From: Galdieria sulphuraria
Taxonomy: Eukaryota > Rhodophyta > Bangiophyceae > Galdieriales > Galdieriaceae
Direction of reading: 5' to 3'
Length of the DNA stretch: 64,000 nucleotides
NCBI RefSeq assembly: GCF_000341285.1
Contig: NW_005178435.1
Coordinates: forward strand, 69,501 to 133,500
Part shown: in pieces, positions 1 to 15,500 of the stretch
Numbering within the stretch: the first letter of the stretch is position 1
Layout of the letters: each line of letters begins with the position of its first letter
Translations under genes and position numbers: made by a program
Notes under the pieces: generated by a model
Seen by the model: the letters and a program-made list of their open reading frames with translations, nothing else
What the model was told of the DNA's origin: nothing
Databases searched by the model: none

Positions 1-943
1 ATTCAATAAGGTTTGTTGTAACAGCACTGTATCCTGAACTCTTTTACTAAGTCATTGCGTAGTCTCAATTCCGATGGGGAGACTTTTTTGAGTTCAGATG
101 ATTTGAGGATCAATATATGGAACTTGGAAATACCTCTGAAAGCATTCAATGTTGTGGATATTAAACCTGAGGCCATGGAGGACTTGAATGAAGTGATAAC
201 TTCGGCAAAGTGTCATCCTTGTCATTGTCATTTGTTTATACACAGCAGTTCTAAAGGAATTGTTCGAGTAAGTATTACTTGACCTATTATGGAATGAAGT
301 TTAAAATACAAAGTTATGCGATTTGCGTTCATCTGCATTGTGTGATCGTTCAGCACTTGACTTTGAACAGCCTGACTTGGCGACAAATAGTTCTTTTTTC
401 TCTGAAATTATATCTTCAATATCCGACGTTCGGTTTTCTCCTTCAGGGGAATATATATTAGCACGTGACTATATGCATTTACTTTTATGGGATATAAGAA
501 TGTCAAATGAACCTCTTTTAAAAGTTCCTGTACATGATTACATTCGTTCATATCTCTGTGAGTTGTATGAGAACGATTTTATATTCGACAAGTTTCGATG
601 TAGCTTTTCTCATGATGGAAAGTTGCTTTTCACGGGTTCATACGATAATAAGGTTGTGGTAGGTTTTGTCTTTTAGGTGGTTGTTTGTTTAAGGAATCAT
701 ATCTTTTCCTTAGTTTTGTAATACTATGAATGGAGCGACAATGAACCATTCTATTGAAAAAGGCTTTACGAGAAATTCCTTTGGAGGTAATTCCTTTAGG
801 TTTCCTATTCAATTTGTCATTACTGAAGCGAATGCCAAGTATTTCATCCGTCGCAAAAAATTCTGGAAGTTGCTTCGCATCCATTGGAAAATGTTATTGC
901 AACGGCAGCCGGTGCTTATGTTTATTTACATCGTGGTTACTAG
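1..943 (+). CDS. PP2A regulatory subunit B55 (WD-repeat), 5' end missing
   Basis: Regulatory B subunit of protein phosphatase 2A. It selects substrates for the scaffold/catalytic core. The family motifs [57 protein letters not shown] and ENDFIFDKF match the second half of the B55 propeller closely. The gene enters from the left edge, so the N-terminal blades are absent. Introns read as 11-51 and 268-313, and a further one follows about 659. The end reads [21 protein letters not shown] and stops at 941-943. The last one or two splice joins (about 660-830) could not be fixed: the frame changes before KILEVASHP and more than one GT/AG pair fits. The identity is very secure; the exon structure at the 3' end is not. 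Confidence 0.93.
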
Positions 944-1044
944 TTCCTGCAAAAGTATGTGAATAATAAAAATGATCAGTAGGTCACTTAAATATGCAAG
1001 AATAGTTGCTCATTTATTTTATACGCTGCCTTCTAAGTAGCTCT

Positions 1045-1357
1045 CTACACCTTGAAACCTTCCTGACGCAAACACGCCTTGTGTGCTTCAATAAACTCTT
1101 TGCACTCTTATCATAGCAATAAATAGTTAAACAGTGAACGTAAACAATTCTTACTCTCTTCTCCATTTTTCAAAATACATTCGTCGCGCTGCTTCTTTGT
1201 TTCGGGACAAGCACAACACATCTTCTTTTTGGGCTTCTACAAAAGAAAATAAATAATAACATACAGAGAAAGTTGAAGCTCTTACTCCTTCGGAATCTAC
1301 ACCATGTGAACAATGGTGACCACTCTGCTCTGAACTACTAGCTGCCGGCAATTCCAT
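1045..1357 (-). CDS. COX17: Cytochrome c oxidase copper chaperone COX17
   Basis: Small copper chaperone of the mitochondrial intermembrane space that passes Cu(I) to Sco1 and Cox11 for cytochrome oxidase assembly. Three exons (1286-1357, 1155-1236, 1045-1106) give a 71-residue protein with all joins in frame. The core reads [20 protein letters not shown], then [20 protein letters not shown]. This holds the copper-binding CC pair and the twin CX9C fold of the family. Length is typical. The open frame runs upstream of the chosen ATG but only from a TTG, so the ATG at 1357 is preferred. It is missed by simple ORF calling because each exon is tiny; introns are 48-49 nt. Confidence 0.93.
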
Positions 1358-1534
1358 AACAGACTTGCACAGTTGTAATCCCAACAATGAATAATACCGA
1401 TATTATATTTTACCTCATTTTAGACTACAGCATTTTATTACAGTTGGGAAAATTTGCCAACTTGTCTTGTACAACAGTTGCTTGAAAACGAGTTACCTAG
1501 CCAAAAAGGTTTCTCTAAAGCGAAAATCCTGTCC

Positions 1535-2721
1535 ATGGTGACCAATCCGTATTGTTCTGTGCAACTCGCCGAAGACCATAAAAGTGTAGTGTTGCTTGAT
1601 CAAAGACGACTGCCCAACCTTAAAGAATATCGAAACTTTTATTCTGCAAGTGAAGTTGCAGAAGCGATTCGTGAGATGGTGGTAAGAGGTGCGCCTGCCA
1701 TTGGAGTTGCTGCAGGTTTTGGTATTGCTGTGGAGGCACACAGATTGCTGGTAAGTCATATTGTTGGAGTCAGTGCAATCCGCGAAACTGTAATATTTCT
1801 TCTAGAATCTTAGGGACTTTGAAGGCTATAGAAAGGAATTGGAAATGGCTTGTGATTTGCTGGAACGGTCTCGTCCCACTGCAGTTAACCTGAGTTGGGT
1901 CGTTCAAAGAATACGGAAACTACTTAGTCAGGAGTACAACTCTCAGGAATCTTTAGAACGTGCAATTATGAAGGAAGCTTCTTTGATTTCTAGTGAAGAC
2001 GTTGCTGTGAATTACAGTATTGCAAAAATAGGCAATCAATTGATCCCGCATAGAGCAAACATTCTTCACCTTTGTAATACTGGTGCCTTGGCAACAGTGG
2101 ACTGGGGAACGGCACTTGGTGTTATACGAATGGGACATATTGCTGGAAAAGAAATTCACGTGTGGTAAGAGCGTTTTGTTCATATTTCATGAATATTATT
2201 TACATCAAGAAAGGGTTTGTGAAACTAGACCACGTCTACAAGGTGCCAAATTAACTACTTGGGAGTTGCAACAACAAAATATCCCAATGACCCTTATAGT
2301 AGACAGTGCCGCTGGATATCTTATGCAAATGAAGAAGGTTGACTTATGTTTAGTTGGAGCAGATCGTGTTGCTTCCAATGGAGATACAGCAAATAAGATT
2401 GGGACATACACGATGGCATGTTTGGCAAGACTTCATCATATTCCTTTTTATATTGTAACCCCTCTCTCTTCGATTGATGCTAACATTATTTCCGGAGATG
2501 AAATTCAAATTGAAGAGAGACTTTCCGACGAGATTCTTCGACCCAGTGGTGAATCGCTTGTTGCTTCGGAAACTACATCTGTTTATAATCCAGCGTTTGA
2601 TATTACTCCTGCTTGCTTTATTTCTGGTTTTGTAACGGAAGTTGGCATCCTTCAGCCTCCTTTCACTTTACAAGTCCTCGCTAGGTTAAAGAAAGAATAT
2701 GCATCGCGTACTATAACTTGA
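1535..2721 (+). CDS. MRI1: Methylthioribose-1-phosphate isomerase
   Basis: Converts 5-methylthioribose-1-phosphate to methylthioribulose-1-phosphate in the methionine salvage pathway (cytosol). Three exons, 1535-1750, 1806-2164 and 2214-2721, give 360 residues, normal for the MtnA/eIF2B-alpha-like family. Visible motifs are [22 protein letters not shown], the active-site segment [18 protein letters not shown] with the conserved Cys, ETRPRLQGA, and [17 protein letters not shown] with the conserved Asp. The second acceptor at 2213 restores [13 protein letters not shown]. An AG four bases earlier would give a stop or the wrong frame, so the site is well determined. The start was chosen at the ATG just before the usual family N-terminus. 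Confidence 0.95.
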
Positions 2722-3495
2722 AAAACTTTTTCCATTGACTTGTTCATACTGAAACCATAAAGTGTTGACACTTAAAGGCATATACGTGTTTATTAAGAAA
2801 AGAATGATAAAGTATATAGACGTTCGTTTTCCAGCTTCTAGCATTCTTGAATGAGCACTTAAAATTGATCTTTACTGTTTTGTTGCAAGAAATAATATTC
2901 GTTCAAGATTGGATTGTTTGTGTAAACCATTCGTTGAAAGGCATAGCTTCTTCGGAAAGCTTCGGTCGAAGAAGTTTCTGATATCTTAAATTTCAATTGC
3001 AAACTCTTTGGAAAGCTTATACTGTTGTATCAGTTCCAATTGGCGCCCACTCTATAAGAATTGAGTTTTTTGCTGTCTATTCTGGCGTCTTGTCTGCCTT
3101 TATAAAACTTTGCATTCGAAAGAAAACCTTTGGCCATCAATCCTTTTTGAAATATTATTACTTCAAGGAGTATAAGCTGAAGACATATTGTTTAGAAGCT
3201 GCAAATACTGGATAGCAGAAATGTATATAGAATTTTGTTCGGAACTTTTCTTCCTAATTCAATGCTGTTTACAAAATGGTTTGAAGACCAACAGATAATG
3301 ACAAAATGGTACATAATTGATAGATATTCCTTTATCGGAAATGTTACGCTACATTCTCCAAAAATATGCTACAAGTTCTCATCCATCGAAAAGAACGAAA
3401 CAAAATGACAACAACTTTATCCTTTTCCTTTGCAAAAAACTTCAAGTGGAATTGTAATATGGAGCGAAATTGAGAAAATCGCACAATACTGTATA
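2722..3495. other. Intergenic region, 774 bp
   Basis: This lies between the convergent 3' ends of MRI1 (+) and the dolichyl-diphosphatase gene (-). It is AT-rich with only short open frames (up to about 70 codons) that show no recognisable motif. No RNA gene or repeat was recognised. Confidence 0.5.
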
Positions 3496-4234
3496 TCATT
3501 TTGCACATTCATTACAACTCGAGTATTGCAATTGTTCTCTCTTCAAAAAATGACAAATCTCCAAGGAGTCCTTAAAATAGAACAACTTCAAAAATGCCAA
3601 AGATTTCAGAGCCGACAAGAGTCTGCTATTACTTTCTAAAGAATATAAAGTCCAAAAATATCCTAACAGACAACCAACCAATGCTCCAACCATAACCTGA
3701 TGGATACTATGGTAACCAAGATATATGCGACTGAAAGAAACCGATAGACTACATAAGAATAAGAAAGAATAGAGAAGATTCCTCTCCAAACTAGACAAAG
3801 GTTTGTGACTAGAAACAATCAGTCAACCCTGATACTCGATGTCCATCGTACCGTCGTCGGGAAAGAGTAAATATGATACAGCTAGTGACGAAAAACATTG
3901 CTTGAGAATGAGCTGAAGGCATACCGTAATCGTTTTGTTCACTTCTACTTGGTCTTGGACGTGCAAAGGTAACTTTCAAAATAACATTAAGAGCCTCATT
4001 GACAAGTTGTCCGAATAACAAAGCCTAGACAACAGGTATATCTCAGAGGGTGTCAGAAAACTAACAAAGGCTACCAACTAAACCGAAATATTCCCGTCGA
4101 AAAAGAACCAAAGATGTCTCAGCAACATATAAAAATACAGGAGCCAAAGATATAATTGACAAAAGCCAACCTAACTTATCTCCCTTCTCATAAGTAACCA
4201 AAGTTAGTTTTAAAGCGACTCTGCCATCCGACAT
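3496..4234 (-). CDS. Dolichyl-diphosphatase (PAP2 family, DOLPP1/Cwh8-like)
   Basis: ER membrane phosphatase that hydrolyses dolichyl diphosphate released by N-glycosylation, recycling the carrier lipid. The N-terminus (LTLVTYEKGD, then LAPVFLYVAE) follows the DOLPP1 pattern. The three PAP2 signature blocks are present: KVTFARPRP, GMPSAHSQ and SRIYLGYHSIHQ with the catalytic His. Several hydrophobic segments separate them. The start is the ATG at 4232-4234. A first intron joins FRREYFGL to ALLFGQLVNEALN using a slightly weak GTTGGT donor. A second intron near 3799-3840 joins the last two exons; its exact ends are uncertain because a 37-45 nt intron is implied. It shares the dolichol pathway with ALG10 at 24.4-26.2 kb. 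Confidence 0.87.
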
Positions 4235-4279
4235 TCAATCCAAATTAAGCGTTGGATTGATTCAGTTGGCGCTACGAAG

Positions 4280-7495
<3,216 letters not shown>

Positions 7496-7699
7496 AATTT
7501 ATGAATTATTTCTTTCCACTGTATCATTTTTTTCTAGTTTTGACTATTCGACAATAAAGGAATTCTTTGCTCACATGAATGAGACTGAATTATTATAATG
7601 GGAAGTTTTTGTGTGTGGAAGCCAAACACTTGAGCTGGCAAACGAACAAAAATGAAGATAAAGAATGACAAATGATTACAATCACTTGGAGGACTGACT

Positions 7700-10600
7700 A
7701 TGAAATTGTGGACTCATTCGCGCAATTTACAACTTCCCATTAGCCTTCCGTGGGTGGTGGACTTTGTCAGAGTTGATATGGAACGCCTCGCAAGTGACTC
7801 GGAGGAAAACAAGCCCAAACAAAGTAAAGCTTTATATTCCATGACTGGAAACATAACCAGTGATAATTTATCTGTGGTTTCCCCTAAAAAGCCCCAAGAA
7901 GGTGATTCTTGCGTTGGAACAGGCAGGACTTCACTTAAAGCCGAACAATGTGGCGCTTTAGAGGGAAAAGTTTCTACATCCCCCATCAATTCTTCGATGG
8001 AATTGGCAAACATTAAAAAGGAGTCTTCGAGACCAACTATAGAAGTGAATGGAACTTCCTCGGACGAGGAGTCTGTTACAGATAGTGAGGAAATGGTGGA
8101 GGAGAAAGAGACAGAGCAGAACTTGACATACTTAAAGAAGCTTTCCAAGAATACACTTAATAATATAAGAGAGAAGTTAGTTGAAAAACAGCTGCATTCT
8201 TCCACATTACCTGCTTTCAACACACAACGAGATAACTTCTCAACAGAGAATGTGGATATAAAGACGAGCTCACCGTTTACACTTTTGAAGTTTTTCAGGA
8301 GTGTCTTAACAGTTGAAAGGTATGACGAGAATGCGGAAGATAAACTGTTAGAAGAGATCGAGGAAAGGCTTCAGTCTGCTAAAGTGCTCCATACTCGAGG
8401 TCATTCTATTCGTGCGTTGGAGTGTTGCAAGTTAGCGAGAAGTAATATGGAACGTTCGAAATTATTCCGAAGCTTTTTCGATCGCTTAATTAGAAAGTTG
8501 GTGATTTACGAAAGTGATTTTGACAACGCGGTGCCTTTTTTTGAATTTATTGATAAATTGAATCTTGCTGAACAACTTGAACAGGTTAACAATATGAAGC
8601 GCAGTAGAGTTTTGACTTATTTCAAACTGGAAAGAATGTCGCAAGAAGATTCAAAAGGGAAGGATGATTCTGGTTTGGATAGAAATTCAAGTTCTCATAC
8701 ATTAGATCTACTCTTTCCTGAGCGAGAAAAACGACTACACGGAGAAATGCACAATGTTTGGAAATATTTGGTAGAATGTTGTTTTATAACTGGTTCTTGT
8801 CTTTACAAACTTGGTTCATTCAGTGATGCGTTTGAGTGGTTTCAACTTTGCCACATTTTGGACGAATCGAATTGCAAAGTTCTTTGTGGACTTTCGACAA
8901 CACTACGTGAAGTTGCTCCTGATCGTATAACGGAAGCTTTGGATTATCTTCGAAAAGCTTACGAATTCGATGTATCGGACCCTGAAGTAGCTCAAATTCT
9001 TGCTTCATTTCTTGTAGATATTGGTGTTCGTTTAAAGTTGGCTGGATTGTCGAAAGAAGCGATTTCATATTATCAAGAGGCGCTTTCTGTTTATCCAACC
9101 TTTTCACAAGCGTGTTATAATTTGGGTGTGACATTTGCTGACCTTGGAAAGACGGATGACGCTCTTCGTTATTATACTGAAGCTGTTCAATGTAATCCTC
9201 ATCATGCAGAAGCTTACTGCAATGCTGGTGTGATTTATAAAGAGAAAGGTGATCTTATGACGGCGATTGAGAAGTATAAGCAGTCCCTGGAGTCAAATCC
9301 AAATTTTGACTTGGCACGAAATAATCTTGCTATAGCTTATTCAGATTTAGGTACTGTGTGGAAAACGAAGGGAGATCTTTCAAAGAGTGTTTATTACTAC
9401 AAAAAGTCCCTTTCATTGAATCCTTGTTATCCAGATGCACACTATAATCTGGGCGTTGCCTATTCAGAAGCAAGAAAGTTTGACAGGGCAGTTACACACT
9501 ATGAACTTGCAATACGATTCAATCCTTCACATACCGAGTCTTTGAATAATTTGGGAGTTTTATACAAAGAAATGGGCAATTTAGAGCGTGCTATTGCTTC
9601 TTATAAGGTAGAAACATTTCCTTTAAGTTGCTAAATATTCATTATTGTTAGGCTGCACTTAATATTAATCCACAATATTTTCAGACGCATAATAATCTCG
9701 CGGTTGTCTATACGATTATGGGTGCTTGCGACTTGGCCAAAGAGCATTTGTCCATGGCCATTGCATTGAATTCTTCGTATGCTGAAGCTCATAACAATTT
9801 GGGAGTGCTGTTAAGAGATGAGGGAGATATTCATGGTGCAATTGAACATTATGAACAGTGCTTACGTACTGATCCTCGTGCAGAGATGACAGCGCAGAAT
9901 CGGTTGCATGCTCTCAATTATGCAGATGAATATGATGTAGAGACTATCTATCATGAGCACAAAAAATGGGGTGACCGATTCTTAAAACGAATCCAAAAAG
10001 AAATGGAGGATGCAGCAAATAGTGGCAATGAAGTTGCAAAGACATTATCCGAAAGAAGAGTTGTCGATTCGATTCCTCGTGGTCCGAATTATCGACTGAG
10101 AATTGGATACATCTCACCAGACTTCTTTACTCATTCCGTCTCTTATTTTATTGAAGCCCCTTTGTATTATCACGACTCTGAGAATATGGAAATATTTATA
10201 TACTCCAATGTGAGTAAACCAGATAGGAAGACTGCACGTTTCAAGTGTTTTGACTCTGTAAAGACGCACTGGAGAGAGATCGTTGGAGAGTCGACTCTTG
10301 TCGTATGTCAAAAGGTGAGGCTGGAACTGACTACTTTTGTTGTTGTCATAACTAACTTGAAGGTTCTCTCAAGATTCTACAAGACAGGATAGATATATTG
10401 ATTGAACTAGCAGGACACACTGCTGGTAATCGATTGGATGTGATGGCTGCACAACCAGCTCCTATTCAAGTTACCTGGATAGGATATCCCAATACAACTG
10501 GACTCCCAACAGTTGATTATAGACTAACCGATAACACTGTTGACCCAGAAAATACTATTCAGAAGTTTACAGAAAACTTGTGGCGTTTGCCAAAATGTTT

Positions 10601-11267
10601 TCTTTGTTATACCCCATCAGCTGATGCTCCTCCTTGTTCAACTCAAATACCTGCAGTGAATAATGGATATTGCATTACTTTTGGAAGTTTCAATGTATTG
10701 GCAAAAACGCAAGCGAATACTATTGCACTCTGGTCCAAAATACTTCATTTGGTTCCCAAGTCTCGTTTGCTTCTCAAGGCAAAGCCATTTGCATCATCTT
10801 TTGCACGAAGACGTTTTGAATATGTTTTCGAAGCTGTTGGTATCACCCCAGATCGTTTGGACTTGTTACCTTTGTTACCTGAAACGAGGAATCACTTGGA
10901 AACATATTCACTAGTTGATATATGTTTGGATCCGTTTCCTTATGCGGGGACTACAACAACATGTGAGGCCCTTTATATGGGTGTTCCTGTCGTTTCACTA
11001 TCAGCGGCTGGTCAGAATCACGCTCATTCCGTAGGAGAGACGCTTTTGAAATCCATAGGACACTCAGAATTGGTAGCGCATTCCGAAGAAGAATATGTAG
11101 ATATTGCAGTGTCATTGGCGAGCGATTTGGATCGATTGAAGCGACTTCGCAGTTCATTAAGAAATGATATGCTTTCGTCTCCTTTGTGTGATGGAGTTAC
11201 GTTTGTAAAGGAACTGGAATCAGCCTATTGTCAAATGTGGCAAGCGAAAGGAGGAATATTAGAATGA
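7700..11267 (+). CDS. SPY: SPINDLY-type protein O-glycosyltransferase (TPR + GT41)
   Basis: GT41-family enzyme that modifies Ser/Thr of nuclear and cytosolic proteins. Plant SPY is a protein O-fucosyltransferase, while relatives are O-GlcNAc transferases; the donor here is inferred from the closer SPY match. Three exons (7700-9607, 9652-10314, 10374-11267) encode 1,154 residues. The N-terminal ~200 residues are acidic, Ser-rich and low in complexity. About ten TPR units follow, with repeated forms such as EAYCNAGVIYKEKGDL and YPDAHYNLGVAYSEA. The catalytic lobe shows ISPDFFTHSVSYFIEAPL, QVTWIGYPNTTGLPTVDYR, FGSFNVLAK and DPFPYAGTTTTCEALYMGVP. Plant SPY is about 914 residues, so this copy carries an unusual N-terminal extension. 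A downstream Met at 7778 is an alternative start. Confidence 0.93.
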
Positions 11268-11634
11268 AAGTAGCAGAAGATTTTTTTTATTGGAAGATGA
11301 ATATTGAAAGTACGTATATAGATACATATATAGGATGAATGAAATGTTTATCCAATTGAGGCTTCTTTAGTGAAAAGAAGACCGTTTTTGGAGTTGTGTC
11401 CTTTCCACCCCTATGTCATTCTTTTTATAAACACAGTTTGTTATGGAGCTGGTTGTCGTATCCAATTGTTGGTTCTGTTGTATATATAAGTGACTGACTG
11501 CAAAATTTCCAACAAATGATTTCTGATGGAGAGTTCAAAATGTCCTATCACAAAATGTCATCTTCGAGAAAACGAATTCTTCTAACCTATCATGTCAAAA
11601 TATATTGGAAATGCACATAGAATGAGAAAAAAAT
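11268..11634. other. Intergenic region between convergent genes
   Basis: This 367-bp AT-rich stretch separates the stop codons of SPY (+) and the small membrane-protein gene (-). I see no gene, RNA or repeat in it. Confidence 0.5.
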
Positions 11635-12463
11635 TCAAAAATGAAAAGTCATGGAAGAATGTGCTCGAAGTACACTTCCCTTCATTCTTCGTAATGCTGC
11701 TTCTTCTTCTTCTTCATTGTGTTCATTTTCTTGATGATTCACCAACCTTAGTGAGCGTCTTTCGCTCCATTTGCGATATCTAATTAGAAATGAATCATCC
11801 GTGGTACCTTTTCCCGTTGGTTCCGAACAAATTCTTCGCAATGCATCTAGACCTGGACCATATTCTTCACAGCTTTCTTCTTCACTATCAAAAAAACTAA
11901 GCATCGAAGGTTTCAAAATCAACAGATTGTCTGACCTCTTGTCGTCTTGGAAACTTTTGGGCGTTGCATTCAGATGAGATAAATAGCTTGCACATAGTTC
12001 AAGGTCTTGACTAGATAATTTATAAGGTTTCACAGTAGCTGTAAGAGAACCATCCTTGGAAATGTAACTTTGTACAATATGAACGCTTTCATCCGAATCA
12101 CTTGTATGAACGTTGCCAAGTTTTCTTTCTTCTAAAGTGTCTGGAAAGTATGGTGCTGTCGTTTGGAAGCGAGTTCTATCATGACTGTCGTGGTACATAG
12201 CATTTTAAAAGATGAGTTGGTAACGAGAGGAACAACCCAGATACCTGGAGCTCTGGTTGAATGTATCCGAGTTACTATTCAACTGTCCTCTTTGATCGAG
12301 TATAATATTTTCCTTTCGACTTTGTGAATAAAATATAGAAAAACAACAACGAAACATTGGCAACAACTCCGATCCCAACAAAAACGGATAAAAAGAAGTG
12401 GTGGTGGCCAATTATAGCCCCATTCAAGGAAACAGCGCCTGGGATCTTCTCATATCTTGACAT
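11635..12463 (-). CDS. Single-pass membrane protein of unknown function
   Basis: I do not recognise this protein. The first exon, from the ATG at 12463, gives MSRYEKIPGAVSLNG followed by a hydrophobic stretch of about 24 residues (FFLSVFVGIGVV through LLFFYILF) and then basic residues. This looks like one transmembrane helix. The last exon (to 11635) encodes an acidic, hydrophilic tail with DSDESVHIVQSYISKD, FFDSEEESCEEYG, RYRKWSERRSLR and an EEEEE run. An intron with donor GTATCTGG near 12240 links NQSS to HDRTRF. The join between the membrane exon and the next one is not settled because they read in different frames. The strand and last exon are fairly secure. Confidence 0.55.
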
Positions 12464-12593
12464 TCGCTCATGGTTAAGGAAGCATTTGCAAAAACTGATG
12501 AGTAGATTCCAAAATATTTCCCAAAATAGAATTTTATTAACCCCAATCCATAATAGTGGATAAAATTAACAAAGCAACAACCACGAAAATGGC

Positions 12594-15500
12594 TCAATCC
12601 AAAGTCAAGGAGTCGAAAACAAGCCCTCCTTCTTGATACTGCATCTTCTCTGTCACAGAATCCAACTGTTCCATGAGAGCAACTTCGTCCAGTGAAGATA
12701 ATAGCTGACCGTGTCCTCTTTCACATAGCTGTTGCAAATCATAAGAGATCTTTCCATTCCCAAATTTCACGACGTGAAATGTTATTCTTTTGTCCATAGA
12801 TAGCATATTCTCTAAAATACGAAAGGCTATGGGTGATACTTCCACATTTCCATCAGTGACAAGAAGCAACATAGGAATGAGTTTGGGAGTTCTTTGTTCT
12901 TGAATCATAGAAAATGCAGCCTCGAGTCCCGATTCCAACATGGCAACTCCGGAAGGAGCCATTCTTACCATTTTCATAATTAATCTTTCAGATAACGGCT
13001 CTTCATATACACATATATTTGCCCTTTCCTTGAAAGCTATCACATCCACTCTGTCTTCTACAGCACCATTTCCTAAACGTTTCATAATAAAGCGGAATAT
13101 AGCTTCAACGGCACATCCTAGACGGTTTCTATGTGTGACTCTTAAGCTTCTTATTATTGGGAGAGTTGGAGAGCAGTCCTTGGTTGCCATGGAAGCTCCT
13201 CTGTCCAGCAGGAAAATTGTTCGATACGAAGAAGAATGACTGCAATGAAAGTAATGACCATTACTGCTAATATAGCCTTGATTGTTAGGTACAGGGCCTT
13301 TGGGATCTAAAGGCATGTGCCAAAGAGGAAGATTGCAATAGGACGATTCTCTACTCGATACGATATCAGAGCGGACTGGTGACTCTAATTCTGTTTGATG
13401 GCTAAGGTGGCCACATTTCACTGGACAAAGAGCAAATATCTCTCTTTCTTCACTGGTTGCAGGATCTACAAAGCCAATAGTTCTCCAATAGCATTCGTGG
13501 GTAAGCTCATCCTTAGGCACATTGAAATCCGGTCCATAGGCAACTGTCTGATGTCTGATTCCTTCCTTTTGACTATTCGTACATTTGAATGCATCTAAGG
13601 CGTTACAATACATCAGATGAATATGACCGCGTCCCAAAGCTTTGCAGTACATATTGCACATTTCAGCTTCACCACTTTCACCGCGTTTATACCGTCTGGA
13701 ACCAACTTCCACTGCTTCAGTTAATTCGTCTGAAACAAAATGACATGCTCTCATATTTCCATGGATAGTATGATGCAACTCTTCAGGGTGTCCAAAAGAG
13801 CGAATACAAAAATATCCACAGCTTGGACAACGAATATCACAAAAGTGCTCACTTTCGCTACCACAATCACAATGCCCTTCGTGGGTCTTTCTGAAAGGAG
13901 GAATAAAGCGTCCACATTTCTTCTTCAAACCATTTTGTTCCGTTACAAACACATATTCAAATTCATCCAAAGCGCCACGAAATATTCTTCGATTCGGACG
14001 TAATTCGGAAACAATTTGACAGATGCCGTTTCGACTGCATGTACCACTGCAAGGATGTTCTGCACCACAGAAATGCTCCACAAAGTTGGCAAACGAGTCA
14101 TGAAAATGATTTTCAGTTTCTGCACAAGGTTTATTACAACCAGGAATGCAACAAGTATAAGGACACCAAGACTCGTGACACTCATGTCGAGAATGTTCTG
14201 ACTCAAACGGATGCACACAACGATTAGTACAAGAATGCAAGTCGCAAGGAAAGCCACATAAGTGATATTCTGCATTACATCGATGAGGACATGAATGACC
14301 GAAAGGTAATGAACATGAAAAATTACATCCTTCTAAATGACTTAAACTACATTCGACTCCACAAGTATGGTTTTTGATTTTGCAATCATGATATCCTCCA
14401 TGTCCAGCTACATCGCCACATAATTGTGTCTCCATTTTACTCTGTTTACAAAAGTCGCAATATGATTCGCAACGATGGGAAGTGAGACAGTTGTGCTCAC
14501 CCAAATGGTTTCGACTATTTAAACAATCCAGATAGCATCTTGAACATCGAAAACTGCAGAGATTCCACTGTCGTCGTAACTTTGCATACGAATCATAATA
14601 TTCGTGACGCAACAGCATAACGTCACCATCGTTCATGTTGTAACCCTCTAAATTACTGTTCAACCAAACGTCTATTCGATGTATTCTTCTCTCAACAACT
14701 TTACAAAGAAATTCTTGAAGAACTTTCCGCCACAGTTTGTTTCGCACCGGGTATCTGTTGTGAAAGCATTTTTCGAATATGTTTACAAGGGGAAGGCACA
14801 ATTCCACAAAACTCTTGCAATCACTGTCCAACTGTAACTCTTCATCAGGTAATTTAAGAGAAGAAATTTCTTTTCCATCAACGAGTAAATTTTCATCAGC
14901 AATAAGATATCCAGTATCCAAATTCGATAGGCTTTCAAGTTCATGAATGCCGCTATTGTCATTCATTTTTCCCCAATTCAAAACATTAGACTGGCAGTTT
15001 CGTAATTCTGATATACGAATAAGTGCCTGATCCCGATTCAATGGTGTCCAGTCCTTAGTACAAAGCTTTGACATAAGCAACTGCAAATGTCGACGAAACA
15101 TTTTGCCGCTTTGAAAAGAAGAAGGCTGCTTTTTCAACGCTTCATATATCTTATTGAGTTGCTCATAATATTTTCTGGTTCCTAACGTAGGGAATGCTGC
15201 CATTGCAAACTGTCCTTGATACATCTTTGTTAGGAAATTATCGTCACCGTTATTTCGGCAAACAATTCTCAACTTTGACAAAAACTCTCGTTGCAAGTCA
15301 TTTACGTCACGAGACTCGACATCTTTCATCACGATATAAAACCTTCCTCGAAAGAGACTGGGATCACCACGAATGAGAGACACACCACTTTGAAAGCGTG
15401 AAAATGTAGCTTGAGTATCTCTATCAAAACGCAAATCAGTTTTGTATAAAGTAAGGTTGCTGATAGCGGCTTGAAACACAGAAAGCAACATGTCTTCTTG

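Noticed and set aside
2160-2220. Frameshift in the methylthioribose-1-phosphate isomerase gene
   Set aside because: A 49-nt GT-AG intron (2165-2213) restores the conserved [10 protein letters not shown] exactly.
2997-3215. Short open frame in the intergenic region after MRI1
   Set aside because: No ATG at its start, no family motif and AT-rich random-looking composition.
8820-9134. Minus-strand 104-codon frame inside SPINDLY
   Set aside because: Antisense shadow of the TPR-coding region with no independent support.
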